From assembly GCA_016801885.1 (NCBI GenBank), contig CM028903.1, positions 2,252,360 through 2,316,359 of the forward strand: a stretch of DNA of 64,000 nucleotides, read 5' to 3'. Of the stretch, positions 1 through 14,600 are shown in pieces; the first letter of the stretch is position 1; each line of letters starts with the position of its first letter. This DNA comes from Toxotes chatareus (Eukaryota; Chordata; Actinopteri; Toxotidae). The position numbers and the translations under genes were made by a program. The notes below the pieces were generated by a model that worked only from the letters and a program-made list of their open reading frames with translations, was not told the DNA's origin and ran no database searches.

Positions 1-3000
1 TTGATAATCATTTGAATGTTATCAGAATCAGGGTCTAGAAGGGGCAAAAACACTGTAGCTATAATTCTTCAAATCATCCTTTGAGATACATCAGTGTTGT
101 CTCCCACTGAGAGGACAGAGAAACATGTCCGTAACAGAGGGATCTGCTTTCAAAGTTTCACACAGACAGGAGAATAGATGGCTATACACACACACACATT
201 CATATACAGATATAATGCAGCTGTGAAGGCCATGAAGGCCATGAGGCGGCTCTTTAAAAACACTGGAGAGCTCTGGATGCAATTTATTTGAAAAACCTCT
301 GGCTACAGGGTGAAGAACTGAGGTGTGCAGAGTAATGAAGGCTGCTCTCACAGTTGTAGTCGTGCTTATCAAACGCACAGAGGAGGCAAAGCTGTGACTG
401 CAATGTTTCTCATTCATTCATTTATTTATTTTTCCATTGGCTGGAGTCTCTTTATGAATTTATTTACGCTGCATCAGTCACAGTGACCCTGCACTGACCC
501 AGAGGTGCTAAATGTCAACAGCACTGACTCTGAGTTGACATCAAGATATGAGAGCGAGCTCAGAGAGAGTGGAGAAGAAGGGGCTGCGGCTTCAACAGCA
601 CTTGAACAGCACTCCACGGACCAGTGGTCATAAAGAAAGGGAGGTCACTGACGTTCACACCTGCAGAGGATCTAACGCAGCAGCCGGGCGAGTGTTACTC
701 ATTCACTGAGCAGATATTCTTCGCCAATCTGGTGAATCAAGCCGGCAGCTCACTTCTTGATCAGAGTTAAGGAGCTCAGATGGACATGCATTAAACAACA
801 GAGCCAGACTGTGACAGAATTACATAACTTGACTTGTCTTGTTGAGGAGGGAACAGCAGGGACAGGCCACACGAGCAGATCTGTGAGGCTGCAGTTAGTC
901 ACAGTCACACGCTCACAGGTGGATAATGTTTATTAGGTAACCACCATCCACCATCTTACTTTAGTATGTTAGCATGATATCAGCTGGTTTGAATCAAACT
1001 CAAAGACGAGCTGAGGCTGATGGAATTCTCATTAGTTTTAAAATAAATTGAAATTCATTGGAATTCCTTCCTGCTAATCCATTCAATAGTTGTTGAGCTA
1101 TTTAACTCAGAATAAAATATCACAACAGCTCAGTAATTAGGACACATTGTCCCCGTGGATAGCTGAGTTGCTGATTTGCTGGTGATGCTAAAAAGTCAGC
1201 GGCGCCTTCAGGTTTCACCCCCCTGGGAAACACGAGCACAAACTTCCACCATGATCCATCCAACACTGTTCCAGTCTGGACCAGGTGGACAGACAGACCG
1301 GCCTGACTCTGCCATCGTTAGAGCGACTGGTGCTGCAAATAAACTGGCTAAATATAAACTTTACCTGATTGTGAGACCCATTTAAAATCTTTTAAGGACA
1401 CAATGTTTGACACCGCCTCCCGTTTAGGCTACAACTGTGCCAGAAACCAGAACACTTTAAACGCAGCAGTCTAAATTAAAATGTGGTGTAAAGTTACAGC
1501 AGGCTGCCTGAAATCTAAATTTCTGTTGCAAAGGTTCTTCTCATCTGACATCAAAGCTTGGAGGATGATCGCTCTAATCACCAAACTTACTTGGACATAG
1601 ACTGAAACATCAAATACAATCCTGCTAGATTAACTTCTAAAGTCAACTGAGAACAAAACCCTTGATATCAAAGTGTCGTCTCAGTGCAACAGAGCGGGAT
1701 CGTTCATCATGTGGCTCAGTGGTCCAGAGATCAGATCACTGGTTTTACTGGGCAGCTTCCAAATGAAAGTGTGTGGCACTGTTAGAGCAGGAAAAGGGGA
1801 AAAACTTTAGCAGCATTTTAAGCAGCGTTCTGGTCTCACAAAAAGACTCAACTCTGAGCATTTACAAATTTCCTTTTCTCAACACGAGCAGAATATGTTC
1901 TCTGAGGCAGCATTTTGTTAGTTACTCCTACTCTCTTCTGCAGAGTAGTCGGAGGAAACAACAGACGCCAGCTGGCGGAAACAGCGGCTGCTTATTTATA
2001 TAATGTGTAATTAACCAGATGACCACAGATGCTGCAGACAATGCAAAAACATAATGTCGGAGATCCACATTATTTATTTGTAGATCAAAATGAATTAAGT
2101 TTTATTAACGCTGTTATTTCCCATTGTTCTTTGTGACAAAGCAAAGCACCGTTTCATCCACATAAAGTAAAGAGCTCTAATTAACTGAACACGTTTTACT
2201 TACACCTACAGTCATTCCCTCCTAACTGTTGGATCCCTTCATCGAGTCCTCCTTCCCTTGCTCCTCCAGGAAATACAATAAATCACACATTAGTCGTGAC
2301 TGTGAGGAGTGAAGTGCCACAGGCAAACATCACACTGCCATAGATTCACTCAGCGCAGGGTGATTGTGTAACCTGCATCAGGGCCTCTCTTTTCGCTTCT
2401 CATTTCTTCCTTTTCAGACGACTGTGTCCAAACTCTTCCAGCCTCTTTCTTTATCTCTCCCTTTCACTTCTTCCTAATTGTTGCCGACTTCAATCAGCCT
2501 CTTTCATTTTCTCTCTCTCCTTGTTGTGGGGCCTTTATATATTCACAGGGACAGTTTCCCCCCTGTTTTCTCTCCTTATCATGCTCTTTTATTTTGCTGT
2601 ACAATTACCCTCTATCTTTCTCCTCTAATCATGTTCCAGTTTGTATTTTTTGCTTGACCTCTCTCTCTTTTTTCTCCTCATTACACTCTGTTGGTCCGTT
2701 GTTGTACTGACCTCTTTCTTCCTGGTTCCCTGCGTATTTACCGTTCCAGTGGACTGTTAGGCCTCTTGTCCTTTCCCATCTATTTTGCTGTCACTCTATT
2801 CCCAGTCACCGCTTCCAGCATCCTTATTTTCCAATCAACCTCTCACCGCTCTTGACACAGATCTAATTTCAACATGTCCTCATGATTGTGTGTGTGTGAG
2901 ACTAACTTCCTGTTCATTTCCAACAAACTGGCTCTGGATTAGACTGAAGATTTTTCATTGAAGCTTCTTCAGTTGTGCTATTTGGTTTGGCCAAGAGGAG

Positions 3001-6000
3001 GGCCAACACACAGACACATCAGAGATATATCATCATGAGGCAAATTAACAGCATCACAAACTCCAGCCTCCATAATTATCAGGCAGCTGAACCAACACTC
3101 TCTGAAACAGTAACAGAATATCATGACCTTACTGAAGGTAGGCCCAACTGCATGGCTGTTGTATCAGTCTGTTGTATTATTGCATCTGCAGTGTTCCTCA
3201 TAAACTGCCCAGCTGAGTGTGTATATAGTACAGTGAGAGCACTTCTGAGCATAATGTGTGAGTAGAAGGTGTTTTCCTTTAAACTGCAGGCTTCAGTCTG
3301 TGGTCACGACTGAGAGGCTAACATGTCTCACACAAAGGATTTGACTGACACAGCAAAGAGGTTGAAGCTCAGCTTCTGCTCCTCTGAAAATATCTCTCTG
3401 CCTGACTGACTCCATGGCTGGTACAGTGACCCACAGTGGCACAGCTGGCTGAAAAAATAAATAGATAAATAAAAAACTTTTCAGGAACAAGCCAGTTCGA
3501 GGAGCTGGGAGTGACACTGAGGGTGACAGGAAGACAGAACGCTCATTCGAGCAGCATAATGTGATGCATTGTTGGGAGAGTAGCTTGTTGAAGTGAGAAG
3601 TGAACGTGTGCAGTGTGAGTGCAGCCTGCAGGGAGCTGTGAGGACTCACTGCTCCTCTCCCAGCTGGAGTGGAGCCTCCTCCTGCCTCCTGGAGGAGGTG
3701 CTGGAAGACGGGCAGGGTGAAAGGAAGCTGAGGAAATATGGAGTAGAGATGTTGTATGTAAGTGTGTTGTTACCTTTAGCATCAATTAAAAAAAATACAA
3801 ATGACAAATTTTAGATTTATTGAAGGGACCTTGTTTACAAGGGTTTATTTCTTCCTGTTGACAATTCCTCCTGTGTGGTGCCATTAAAGTGATTATATAA
3901 CAAGGATTAGGTAAAAATAAAGAACCAGTAAACAACATTAAAAACAAAAGGGGCAAGAAAAGACATCAACACCGTTTCATCAGTGTGACAGTGACAGTCA
4001 CAGTTCCAGATCATAGAACAACAAAAAGCTCCCTGAAATCTGATCCTTTAATCCGTCCCTTCTCACTCCTCAACAAAACACTGAAGTCTGCTGTTTTATG
4101 CAGATGTAAACAGAGTGTCTTTGGGGTGGTATTTAGAAACTTGTGAAACTGATTGTAATGGGGTGAGACTGAGTGTGTGCGGTGTGTGTAACTCCCCTTT
4201 TTTTCTTTAAACCAGAAACAAAAAGCAGCTGAGTAAGAGAAAAAGTAATTAGATGTAAATGAATATAACTGACATTATTGATCTGTGTGACTGGTTTGTG
4301 TTATGATTTTGGGCCATGTTGGTCACCATATCTTTGGTTCTGCCTGGATGTTACTGCAGTGGAGTAAAGGAATAAAGCTATAAATCATCTCTCAGTGCTG
4401 TTTTACCATTCACCATGTTTCCCGTCTCTCCTCTTTGTCTGTTTGGCTGAATGATAAACTGTATTGAAGTGACATTAACACAACATTAGCACCTGACCCA
4501 GCTCCAGACTCTGCCCTGCCCCTGAGGTCTGCAGCATCAGTCATCGTCTCCGAGCTGTTACAGGCCTAAAGATAAGCGACATCATCGACATTTACAAGAT
4601 GTATGTGAAAACGAGCTGCAGCATTTCTGAATGCCCCCAAAGCTAAATGATGAATGCTAATTGACATCCCGGTGTGTGTGACTTATTGGACATGCCCTGA
4701 ACACATGACATACGATTTCCAATCTACGACAGCCTGCTGTAGGCTAGAGGCAGAGCACGTCGTATGTGGGGAATAAATTCTTTCTCTTTCACTTCAGTGG
4801 CAAAAACGTGGGTTTTATGGTTTGTCGAGCTGCAGGTAAAAGGAAAACCCAGAGGAAAACTGTGGCTTTGACACTTCTAAAAACAATGAATGTGTTTTAG
4901 TGTCTTCCTGTATGTCAGCTGGCTCGTGCCTCCTGCAGGGGGACTTCACTCAGCCATCACCCTGAGGCCAAAAAGAGCTAATAAGAAGAACAGTGTGAGA
5001 AACGTGCAGGTGCAAAGATCTTTGACAAGGGCCACATCGTTGTGGCCAGATGATTGGGCTGGAGAATCGACATGGCTCAGCCATGGGGAGAACCTAGGGA
5101 CAGCGGTCTGAGGACAACAGGGTGTTGGAGGACGTGCTGGAACAGGGGCGCCATCTGTTATGTCATTTTTATCTGCGCACTGAAGAAAAAACTCACACAG
5201 CCAAATAAAAACCGGTGAAATAAAAAACGTGATGCTGGTCACCACTGTCACACAGCCGGCTTTCACACTCCACTACACCTCCACTATATATTCAAGAAAC
5301 ATAATGCATCAAAAAACAATTTCTACCACACCACCTTCCCAGGAATCACCCTCTGTGCCTTGAAAACACGCCTTATGATGACATGGCTGAGCGGAAACCA
5401 TTTACTTGACATCAGCTGTAATCTGTGGAAGTTGTTTGGAATGTGACTGTGGCTCAGCCAAACATACTGGGATCCACAGCGGAGGGACTGGAAACAGAGT
5501 GATGGAAGGTTGAAAACAATTTGTTCCCAGCAACATATTGGTCTGTAACAGTAGCAGGTTGATCCACGGATCATCCATTTCACATGAACACCCTGCATTA
5601 GATGAGATTAGAAAGCCATACCGCCGGGAATTGGAGGTATAATAACAAGTTGCTGACGCCAAATCCCTTGGCTGCTGAGCTGCATGCTGCCAGGCCCGGC
5701 TGTGGAGGATTTTATCTCTCATCTATCTAACATCTCCATTAAAGAAAAAATGAAACGCGTCTTTTTGCGTTCTGGAGTTTTGGAGGCTGGATTCTTCTGG
5801 ATCACTACCAACGACTGTTAACTGACCCAAACAGATGCTCCTGGGAATGTCAAAGGCATTCTGGGACATATACATCACTGATGGGGGTAGAAGAGGATGA
5901 GACAAGAGAGGGAAAGAAGTACATCTGAGAGATGTAATCCTCAAGAATGACATTATTTCAGACTATTTTTGAGTTTAGCAATTTCCTGCTAAAGCCTTTG

Positions 6001-8905
6001 TGTGTATTTTCATGAAATTCTCTCTCTCTCTCTGTGTGTAGTACATTTTATTGTTTCCTTCTCAGAAATCAAATTACCTTCACACACAGAGGGAATTCAG
6101 AGAAAACGATGTATGCACACAATGTCACCGTTTATCTGATAAAAGCTTTGTGTTTACTGATCGCTCTCTGCAAACGTATCACAGCTGTGTTACATTACCG
6201 ATAACGCAAACCTGACACTGCCTACTGCTGCAGCCTCACATGAGAAGCATTCAGAGCACAGGGTGGCTTTCATTGTCAAACAGCCTCAGGAAACACAATA
6301 TATTTGGCACTAGCGTTCATGCTAATTGCTTCTGATCACCAAAAATTGATCTAGAAAACAAAGTCACCACGTAGTTTTTTTGTGTGCTGCACTGTTGTGT
6401 GGAAATCTACTCGAACTGTGCTGAAATTGTGTTGCTGACACATTCACACATGCGTTTACACAGCGCCATTCTACCACACACACTCACACACCGATGCTAT
6501 GTCCTCATAACTGCTTTAACTGTGTGTAAGTTTAACTTAACGTAGTCAGCAGTTATCAGTCTGCTGGCCAAGAAGAAGCTCCACTAAACAAGTTACTGGA
6601 AAACCCCCCATTACATATTTTCACCCGTCATTACAATCTACATCCTTCAGCGCATTTCAGATGTTATATTTTGTGATAAAGTGTGATAATTTAGCTTTAC
6701 CCTCGACTGGACACATGTGCATCCACTTCAGTTAGTATTTCCAGCTGCCAGAGATGGTGCCAGAGGGATAAGCATCCAGTGCACATCGGAAAAAAGGGCG
6801 ATGTCAAAGACAACAGCAAGAGAGTGACGCTTTTTCAAGAGGACGAAAAAGTGAGAAGTGTCTCCTTCGTCCCTGTGTTTTTCTGTGGTACATGTGAGTG
6901 TTTCGGCAGAATGGTGACAGTAAAGAGAAGCACTTCCTGTTTAACTGGTTAATATGAAGAGAAGTCTGCAGACACCACACCAAAAAAATGATGGATGTTT
7001 ATGAAAACTTGACATGGGGATATGGGGGGGCGGGCCTTCCCTACAGTCGGTGTCTCCAGGCCCGGTGACACGAACATACTGTGCAGCATTCATTTGTAGA
7101 TGAAAGCAGGCATGACTGAGTATACTGATAATAATAATAATAATACCAAAAATAATTTGCTGGCTTTGTGAAGCATGAAGCTTCAGAACGACATCCCATA
7201 ATTCATCTCTCTGCATCATTTTGCATTTGCTGTATCCAGAATGTGTGTGAGTACAGTAACAACTCATTTATCTTTAGTATGTGCGACATCTGTGTGTGTC
7301 TGTGCGCGTCTCTGTACTCACCCTCATTAAAGTCCGCCTCAGCTCGAACGTGCGACCATTTCGTCGTTACTTTAAAACAGCCTCATGTCGTGTTTACTGG
7401 TTGATATATGATATGATTTAAAACATGAGACTGGGCCTTCTCAGCTCTACATACAGCCAGAGCCCTCGGGCGTAAACAGAACCATAATAAACTGTCTGAT
7501 CCTTTTAGTGAATCTACATAATGGGAATCTGAAATGGAGGAAAACAGAAACAGAGCAGACTAGTTTTGCGCAGCCAGTGCTGAAGTGAAACAACAATAAA
7601 AAGAGGATAAAGATGAGAGATAAACATAAAGCAACACGTTACCTGGTGTTCGTGGCTTAAAACTGGGAATTCAATGATCACATCTTACTGTTAGTGTTAT
7701 TGTTTTGTAAGTCAAGAGCTTAAAGCAGCAAAATAAAGTCAAAAGGAGTAAAACTGCTGCCAAGTTCTCAGATTAGAAGAACACGCTGACATAAGACCAG
7801 TGACTGGTGGCAAACACTGACATTTTTAAATGGAATGGAAGTGTTATGAACACCGCTCACGGACAGCTGTTGTCCTGACTGTAGAGAAAATGGAGCAAAC
7901 ATCCAATAACTTTAGTAAAACTTTTACAAAAGCCTGTTCTGATACATGTTTTCTCCCAACTTCTCTTTCACTTTGTTCATCACATCCACACTTGACAACA
8001 AATGGATTCCATTCCTTTCACTTCACTCACATCATTGCAGCTAAAAGTGGTGTCAGATCTCAAAGGAACCACTGACCAGGATTAATTCTAAGTTTCAAAT
8101 TCTTTAATTCTTGCAGCTGCAGAGCAGCTGGCACATCAGAGCAAATAACCTGAAGTACGACAGAACTGTCTGGCTGTAGCAAACATCTGTACTGATGTGC
8201 ACACTGATCAACAGAAAACAGAAAAACACAAACCTGGGAATTCATTTTTCCCATCCATGATGTCGAGCTGTCACAGTAAGTCCGACTGCGCCTCTGCCAG
8301 CAAACTGCATAGAGAAAGTGTGTGTGTGTGTGTTGTGATGAGTGACTGAGGTCTGCCTTCACTTGGTGATTAACAAGATAAGCTGATACATTAGATAAGA
8401 ATTAACACTCTGACAGACACACAAACACACACACCGTCAGTGACACTCCCCTACCACCTACACTGAACCTACCACAGCTCCACGTGGTAAAGATCTGGAC
8501 AACATATCACGTCGACACATAAAACAATGATTCTTTTGCTGGTGTTTAACAGCTACAGCTCCCATGAGGTTTTGACAGAGCCTCTATGACTAAGACTCAA
8601 GGGCAAAGTTGCTGTTGACTAAGATCCCACCAGTCTTAGCTATTGGCATGCTCTGAAAAGCTCACAGGACCTGAATTTGCTCCAGTATTACCATCCAACA
8701 CAGCAGCAAACATCCAGTGATATTAGAATATGGTCAGAAAAGCCCAGAGGCACAGGAGACCTGCAACAACATGAAGGTATACCTGATTTTCATTAGTTTT
8801 GGTACAGTACAGTTCACTTATCCTCACAATCATTAATTCATCAGCACCTGCGTCATTATTACTGTACGGCTGGTGTGTCAGAGCCAGGCCAGAATGATGG
8901 AGGGA
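1..8905. other. no gene identified
   Basis: Unique, AT-leaning sequence. Notable only for a C/T-rich stretch at 2385-2760, a GAAGGCCAT duplication near 225-245, and an AATAAT run at 7129-7146. A minus-strand acceptor-like TTTTTTCAG at 3452 has no matching good donor. Confidence 0.5.
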
Positions 8906-9212
8906 TGTGTGTGTGTGTGTGTGTGTCTATTTGGAGAGGCTAAGTGGTGCTAAAGACAAACATGTCATTCCATCTCGCACTTTCCTGACCTTATTAGGAT
9001 GTGTTAACTGTTCAGAGAGAAAGTGTGTGCGTGTGTGTGTGTGTGTGTGTCTGTGTCTGTGTGGAAGTGGAGAGGACAGAGAGGACAGAGAGGTGTTAGG
9101 AAGGAAAATCTGTCTTCTTAAACAAACACACAGACACACCCGGGCAAACACACTCGAGTCAAATCCTCTTCAAGTCAACACGAATTATATCCTCGTTATG
9201 GATCACTGTGTC

Positions 9213-9243
<31 letters not shown>
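8906..9243. repeat. cluster of GT and AC runs
   Basis: GT runs at 8906-8926 and 9023-9050 and an AC run at 9216-9243, i.e. inverted in sense and able to pair. Confidence 0.9.
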
Positions 9244-10192
9244 CCCGTCAACTCCCCTTTGGTCTCCTCTCAGAAAGCCAATTACTACCCACTCACACCC
9301 TCCTCCTCCCCTCTGCCCAGCCGGCCGTCCACCCACCACTGTATCCAGGCAGAAGCCATTAGACAATTCACGTCACACACCGTGTGGCTCCGCTCAGCGT
9401 GACACCAGCTACACACACGCGCTGATATCAGCCATCGGCCTGATGCATCAGCTTGAAGTAAGATGGGAGGTCGAAGCGATGAGAGCTGATAAACTCGATC
9501 AAACGAGTCACTGGATCAAAGCGTCAGCTTTAAACTTTCAAACTTTAAGCAGGATTAAAATCTGCTCAGATTAATGGCACATTTCCTAAAGACTTTTTAT
9601 AGATTTACTTTAATTTGGTTGTAATATTTTATAACTGCTTATTTGGATTGTTTGGATTGGGGTTGGAACTGTGATTATTCCATTATTTATTTTTGTCTTT
9701 TTCAGACGTGTGAGGGACGTTAGATCTTTCTAATGCTGAGCACATCTGCACCGCACTGATTCATTTGTTAGTTTTCCCTCTTAGTGTGGGCTTTAACAAT
9801 GTTTACACCTCAGCTGCCTGTCAACATGTGATGATGATGATGATGATGATAATCATGATTATGTCAGATGTGTTGTTCAAAACAGCAGGTTTTATAAGAG
9901 AGGACTGGCTCACAGGACCCCAGATCCTCCTGATGGGTTGAATCTTTATGTGCTGTAATGTCACAAGATGAATCATCATAACAACTTTTACAATTTCCAA
10001 GAAGAGAAAACAGAAAATTTTCATTTTTGTCCTGTGTGACATAAATGATGGACAGAGACGACATGAAAGAGAGATTTTTAAATTTATGCGACTTCTGAGT
10101 TAACATCTATTCTGCCTTTATGTGGCTGATGAAATGGCAATCAGACGAGTTTAATTTACCATGACGAGCAAACACAACTCTCACAGGTACAG

Positions 10193-10299
<107 letters not shown>

Positions 10300-10379
10300 T
10301 GCACGCTCTGGATCACGTTTTATTAGAAATGTTGCTCCGAGGTAATAAAGTGTAATACAATGAGAGCAATAAAGTGTAA

Positions 10380-10850
10380 ATGAAGAGGAGATGGTAATTT
10401 ACCCTGGAATCAAAATGATCATTTGTGCCGCGCCGGAGAGAGAAGAAGAAGCAAAGGTGTGACTGTTAATCATCATGATCGCCAGGTAATTATTCTAAAA
10501 ACACTGTCGTCTCATCCCATTGGACGGCTGCCCGCGTTATGACAGGTTAGTCATCCAATCAGAAATATGATTATGAAGTGAAGCACAGAAGGTTAGCTGC
10601 CTGGTTCAGGGGCAATGGGTCTGTAATGAGGGAGAGAAACAGAAAGACAAAGAAAAACAGGAAGGATGAAGAGGACAGACAGACAAAGAAGAGACAAAAC
10701 AAAGAAAAGCATTGGAAATGTAAAAAAGGAAAGAAAATGACGCATATAAGACCCATAAATATTCATAAATCATCATGCTTTCCTTCAGCCTGGCTGATGG
10801 CGAGTGTGAGCAAACGTTAGCGCAGTGAGTGAACTTTACTGACGTCACTT
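10380..10850. promoter_or_regulatory. possible regulatory element with CCAAT boxes and a CRE
   Basis: It contains ATTGG (10519), CCAATCA (10554) and a full palindromic CRE TGACGTCA at 10840-10847. The first 180 bp also hold TAATTA and GATCATTTG words. CpGs are moderate (GCCGCGCCGG). No start of transcription can be shown. Confidence 0.3.
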
Positions 10851-11453
10851 CACAGAATTCCTGGATGTCAAAAATAAAAACAGGTACCTTTCTTTGTCAT
10901 TCGGGGGATGAAAACTTGCAACGTTACCTTGTGCAACTAAAATATGCTTGAAAGATGAATGAAGACACATCGAGAGGGAGGCAGAGTAAAAAAGAAAAAG
11001 AAAACAGAAGAAGAAGCAGAAATGGAAAGAGGGAAGAATAAGAGGTGGAAGGAAAAAGAACAAGTTTGAGACAAATGCTGTGAACATGGACATGGACATG
11101 GACATAACAGCCGCTTTGTCACTGGCAACAAGTCCCTGTCCTCTCGTTACGTGCTGCTATGTTACATGTAGCCCCGAGGGAAGACAGACACAGACACAGA
11201 CACACACACACACACACTGACAGAGTGACCATCAAAAAACACTTAGATGCATTTACAGCACAATCACTATGCATGGAGTCACAAACATTTGTTTGAACCA
11301 CACGCGCACACACACTCTCACAGAGCAGTCTTTGGTTTCCTGGCAATAACAGCAGTGAGATGTTTAGTATTCACAGAGAAGGAGGGAAACCAGAGGAAAG
11401 AGCGAGCTGCCTTCAGAAACAAAGCAGCCTCTTCGTGACTCTCTCACTTTTGT

Positions 11454-11484
<31 letters not shown>

Positions 11485-11580
11485 TTTGCTGCATCTCTCA
11501 CCATGAAACATTTGCTCATGCATAAACCAAGTGCTCATTCCAAGTATTCCTAAGCAAATCCACAAAGACAGTTTACTTAC

Positions 11581-11618
11581 CCAGACCAAGCTGACGGGGT
11601 CGTCAGGGTTCAGCTGCC
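11581..11618 (-). other. candidate 38-nt microexon (QLNPDDPVSLVW)
   Basis: On the minus strand a good acceptor (CATTTCACCTGTTTCAG) and a consensus donor (CTGG|GTAAGT) bound 38 nt. Two frames have stops and one is open, reading (G)QLNPDDPVSLVW. It enters in phase 1 and leaves in phase 0. The third-position C/G bias looks coding. The parent gene is not recognised; it could belong to the minus-strand gene suggested by the CpG island at 41 kb. Confidence 0.45.
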
Positions 11619-14600
11619 CTGAAACAGGTGAAATGGAATGAGTGGACACCCTGGACACCGTTTACACCCTGGACACCATTTACGCACTGCAAGACTCCAA
11701 CTTCTTTTCAGCCTTAATGTCCCGAGACTCAGATCAGTAAAGAACCTGTTCGTTTTTACTGGTTTGCTGAAAAAGGATGAGGATTAGGAGAACCAGTAGC
11801 CAACGTTTCTGTAGAACGTAAAGGGCTTAAACGTATTTGTCTTGAGTGTTGAAATGTGTGTGTTTTGGTGCCAATTACTCGAGCCCACGTCGGGTTACAC
11901 AGTGAAAATCCAATGCATTGCTTTGGTCTGAGGGAGAAGGGCTCTCATCAGTAACTGCTTTAATCCTTTTGAATCCTGCAGAACTTCAGCACTTCAGTTT
12001 GTTTGAGCAGCCATAGTTGTGCGTTCCTTACTTCTGCCAAAACGCCTCTGTATATAAAACATAGTTTAAAGGAGAGGAGCACATTAAACGCTAAGGCAGA
12101 GGATCCAGGCTTAGAAAGCCTGGGAGTCTGAATGTCTCAATGAGCTGTGGGGGCTGATGAGGTGACGGCTCGTTAAGCTCCCTAATGTACCAACCTGTCT
12201 GTCTGACTTACCACCTGTCTGTGTGTCGGCCTGCACGACTGACTTTCCTCTTACTGAGATGGGCCTGAGACAGTGACGAGGGGGGGGAAGCAGCCAGATG
12301 GCAGACGAAGGAAAGCTCCATAATGAGAAAGAGTCAGAGAGAAGGGAGCGTGTTCCCACACAATAATATATTTGAAGATGCATTTAAGTCTGTGGTCACT
12401 GGGGAGGAGGAGGATGAGACCAGCGATAAAACCACGATTACACGGTCAGATTAATGACATGGTAGGAATGAAAGTTTATCTGGGAGAATGTGACATGATC
12501 TTCTACAGAGAAGATCACCAACGCTCTGTCGCCTCTGACCGTGGCAACAATGAGTGGAGCTTCTTCCCTCCAAAAACATCCGTGGACTCTTTGAACGCAG
12601 GCACCAGCTTGCAGAGAGCCCTTCTCCCGGCCACCAGGCAAGTTTAACTTTGGCCAGCCATCAACGTAGTCAGGGAATTACCAACATTTAGAGACAGGTG
12701 ATATGATCCGGCGCCCACAACATTTGTTCGTTGTCACCGGTGAAAGCCACAGGCAGAAGCTGGGAGCTGAATGTTTTGCCATGTTATTTTTCACTCACAC
12801 CAATTTTCTGTCTCGTATGCAGCGACATTAGGCAGGTGGACAAAAGACAGGAGAGTCCAGCAAGGAAAGGATCAGAAAAGGACAGTCACCAGAATCATGC
12901 CCTGTTCATCTACTGGCTAACTCACCGCTGTCACGTGTTACAGCATGTTTTCCTGGACTGTGACCACAGAGAAAGTCTGAGTTTTGCTGTGGTTTAGCTT
13001 TGTAAAGGGCCGTTACTGTGTGTAAAGAAGACAGGTAGGAGGCAAAGGACAGACGAAAGGTTCAACCTCGAACTTTAATGAGAAGCGAGTACTCTCACTC
13101 TGGGACTCATTAAAACATATTGCTGCTCTTGTCATTCAGGAAACCATCTGCACTAAGCCTATAGGCCCAGACTCACGGTGCTGTTAAAGAAACTATAGGA
13201 GGACGGTAAACAGATGAAAAGCTTGGACAGATGGATGGATTCTGATGATCTCATGATGATGAGACATTTGGAGGACGTCACTTTGGAAGTAATTTGAGGG
13301 AAACTGAACAATAAGTGCAGATGTGTTGCTGATGACACCACAGGGGTCTGAAGACAAACCAGCAGCATGTCTCAGCTCGCAGGCCACAGCAGGCGCCAGA
13401 CAACACCTCACTGGTGTGAGTGATTAATGGCCTCATTTCTTCTTTTTCTGTCTGTCTGGAAATCTCACCTTTATTAGTTGTTAAAAAATAATTTGCCTTT
13501 CTAGTTTGCAGACTATATCCACACAGTGATAGGCTGACATCTTGTGGGCTATTTCACGTCCTTATTAGCTTCACCTTCACCATCGTCAACCACTGGGGAG
13601 TTCAAGTTACTGCCAGTGGTGCAATAATCAACAGAATGCACCTTTTAGCTCCAGTAAATCAGCCATACAGCTGCAGCACAGATCACTTACAGTGGGAGGC
13701 AACGAGAGATGGAGGGATGGAAGGGATGGATTTATTAAAGGGTCAGACAGTGGTTGGATAATTGAGGATTCTGCTTCCACTGGGTATCCGTCCACTGCAT
13801 TAGAGGTCAGAAAGTGTTTCTCGTTTTCAGTTCATTGCTGATGATGCTAAAGTCCTCACAGAAAGGACAGGACTGGCTGAGGGACTGGCTCTGAGAGCCA
13901 TTCACTGCTGGCACACTCCTTGCTGAGAGGCAGGGTAGTTCTGAGGTGCCGGTGTGTTAACACCAGACCTGAACAGTCAATTACCATCTCTCCATCTCCA
14001 CCACACGGTATAACAGCAGCACCACATCCCCATTTGAAAACCAAAAAAAAAAGGGTTTACATGTTGTTGTTTTAGTGGTTTTATGTCCATTTTACAGATC
14101 CATTATGGGCTCAGGCCACCAGAGCATTTGAATTCCCACATTCACAACCACAAACAGAGCAATTTACAAGATTCAGACTGAGGCCTTCAGACGTAGCAGC
14201 CTGCTCAGTGCTCACAGGGCTGGTGACACTGGAAGGTCCAGCACTTCTTTTGTCTTATTTTTTCCTCCTCACTTATTTCTCCCAACAATTAGGCCAAAGA
14301 GCCAATTTGGAAAAAAAATATCTGTGATTAATAAGGTATTAATGCCCTTTTTGATTTTCTACTTGCACAAGAGATTTAAGCTTCTCTGCATCGCATTCTG
14401 CTTCTTCTCAAATAATATGTTAAACTAATGAGATAATACCACAAACAACAGCACTTGATTTCGTTTTCTGTCGGCATGTTTAGCTTTTCACAGACGTCTT
14501 CCTGGATTAATTCATTCTGAAACACTAAGGATTAAACTGAATTTGACACAACATGCTGAAGCTACAGTCTGTAGTCAGACCTTCCCATTTATATTTAAAA

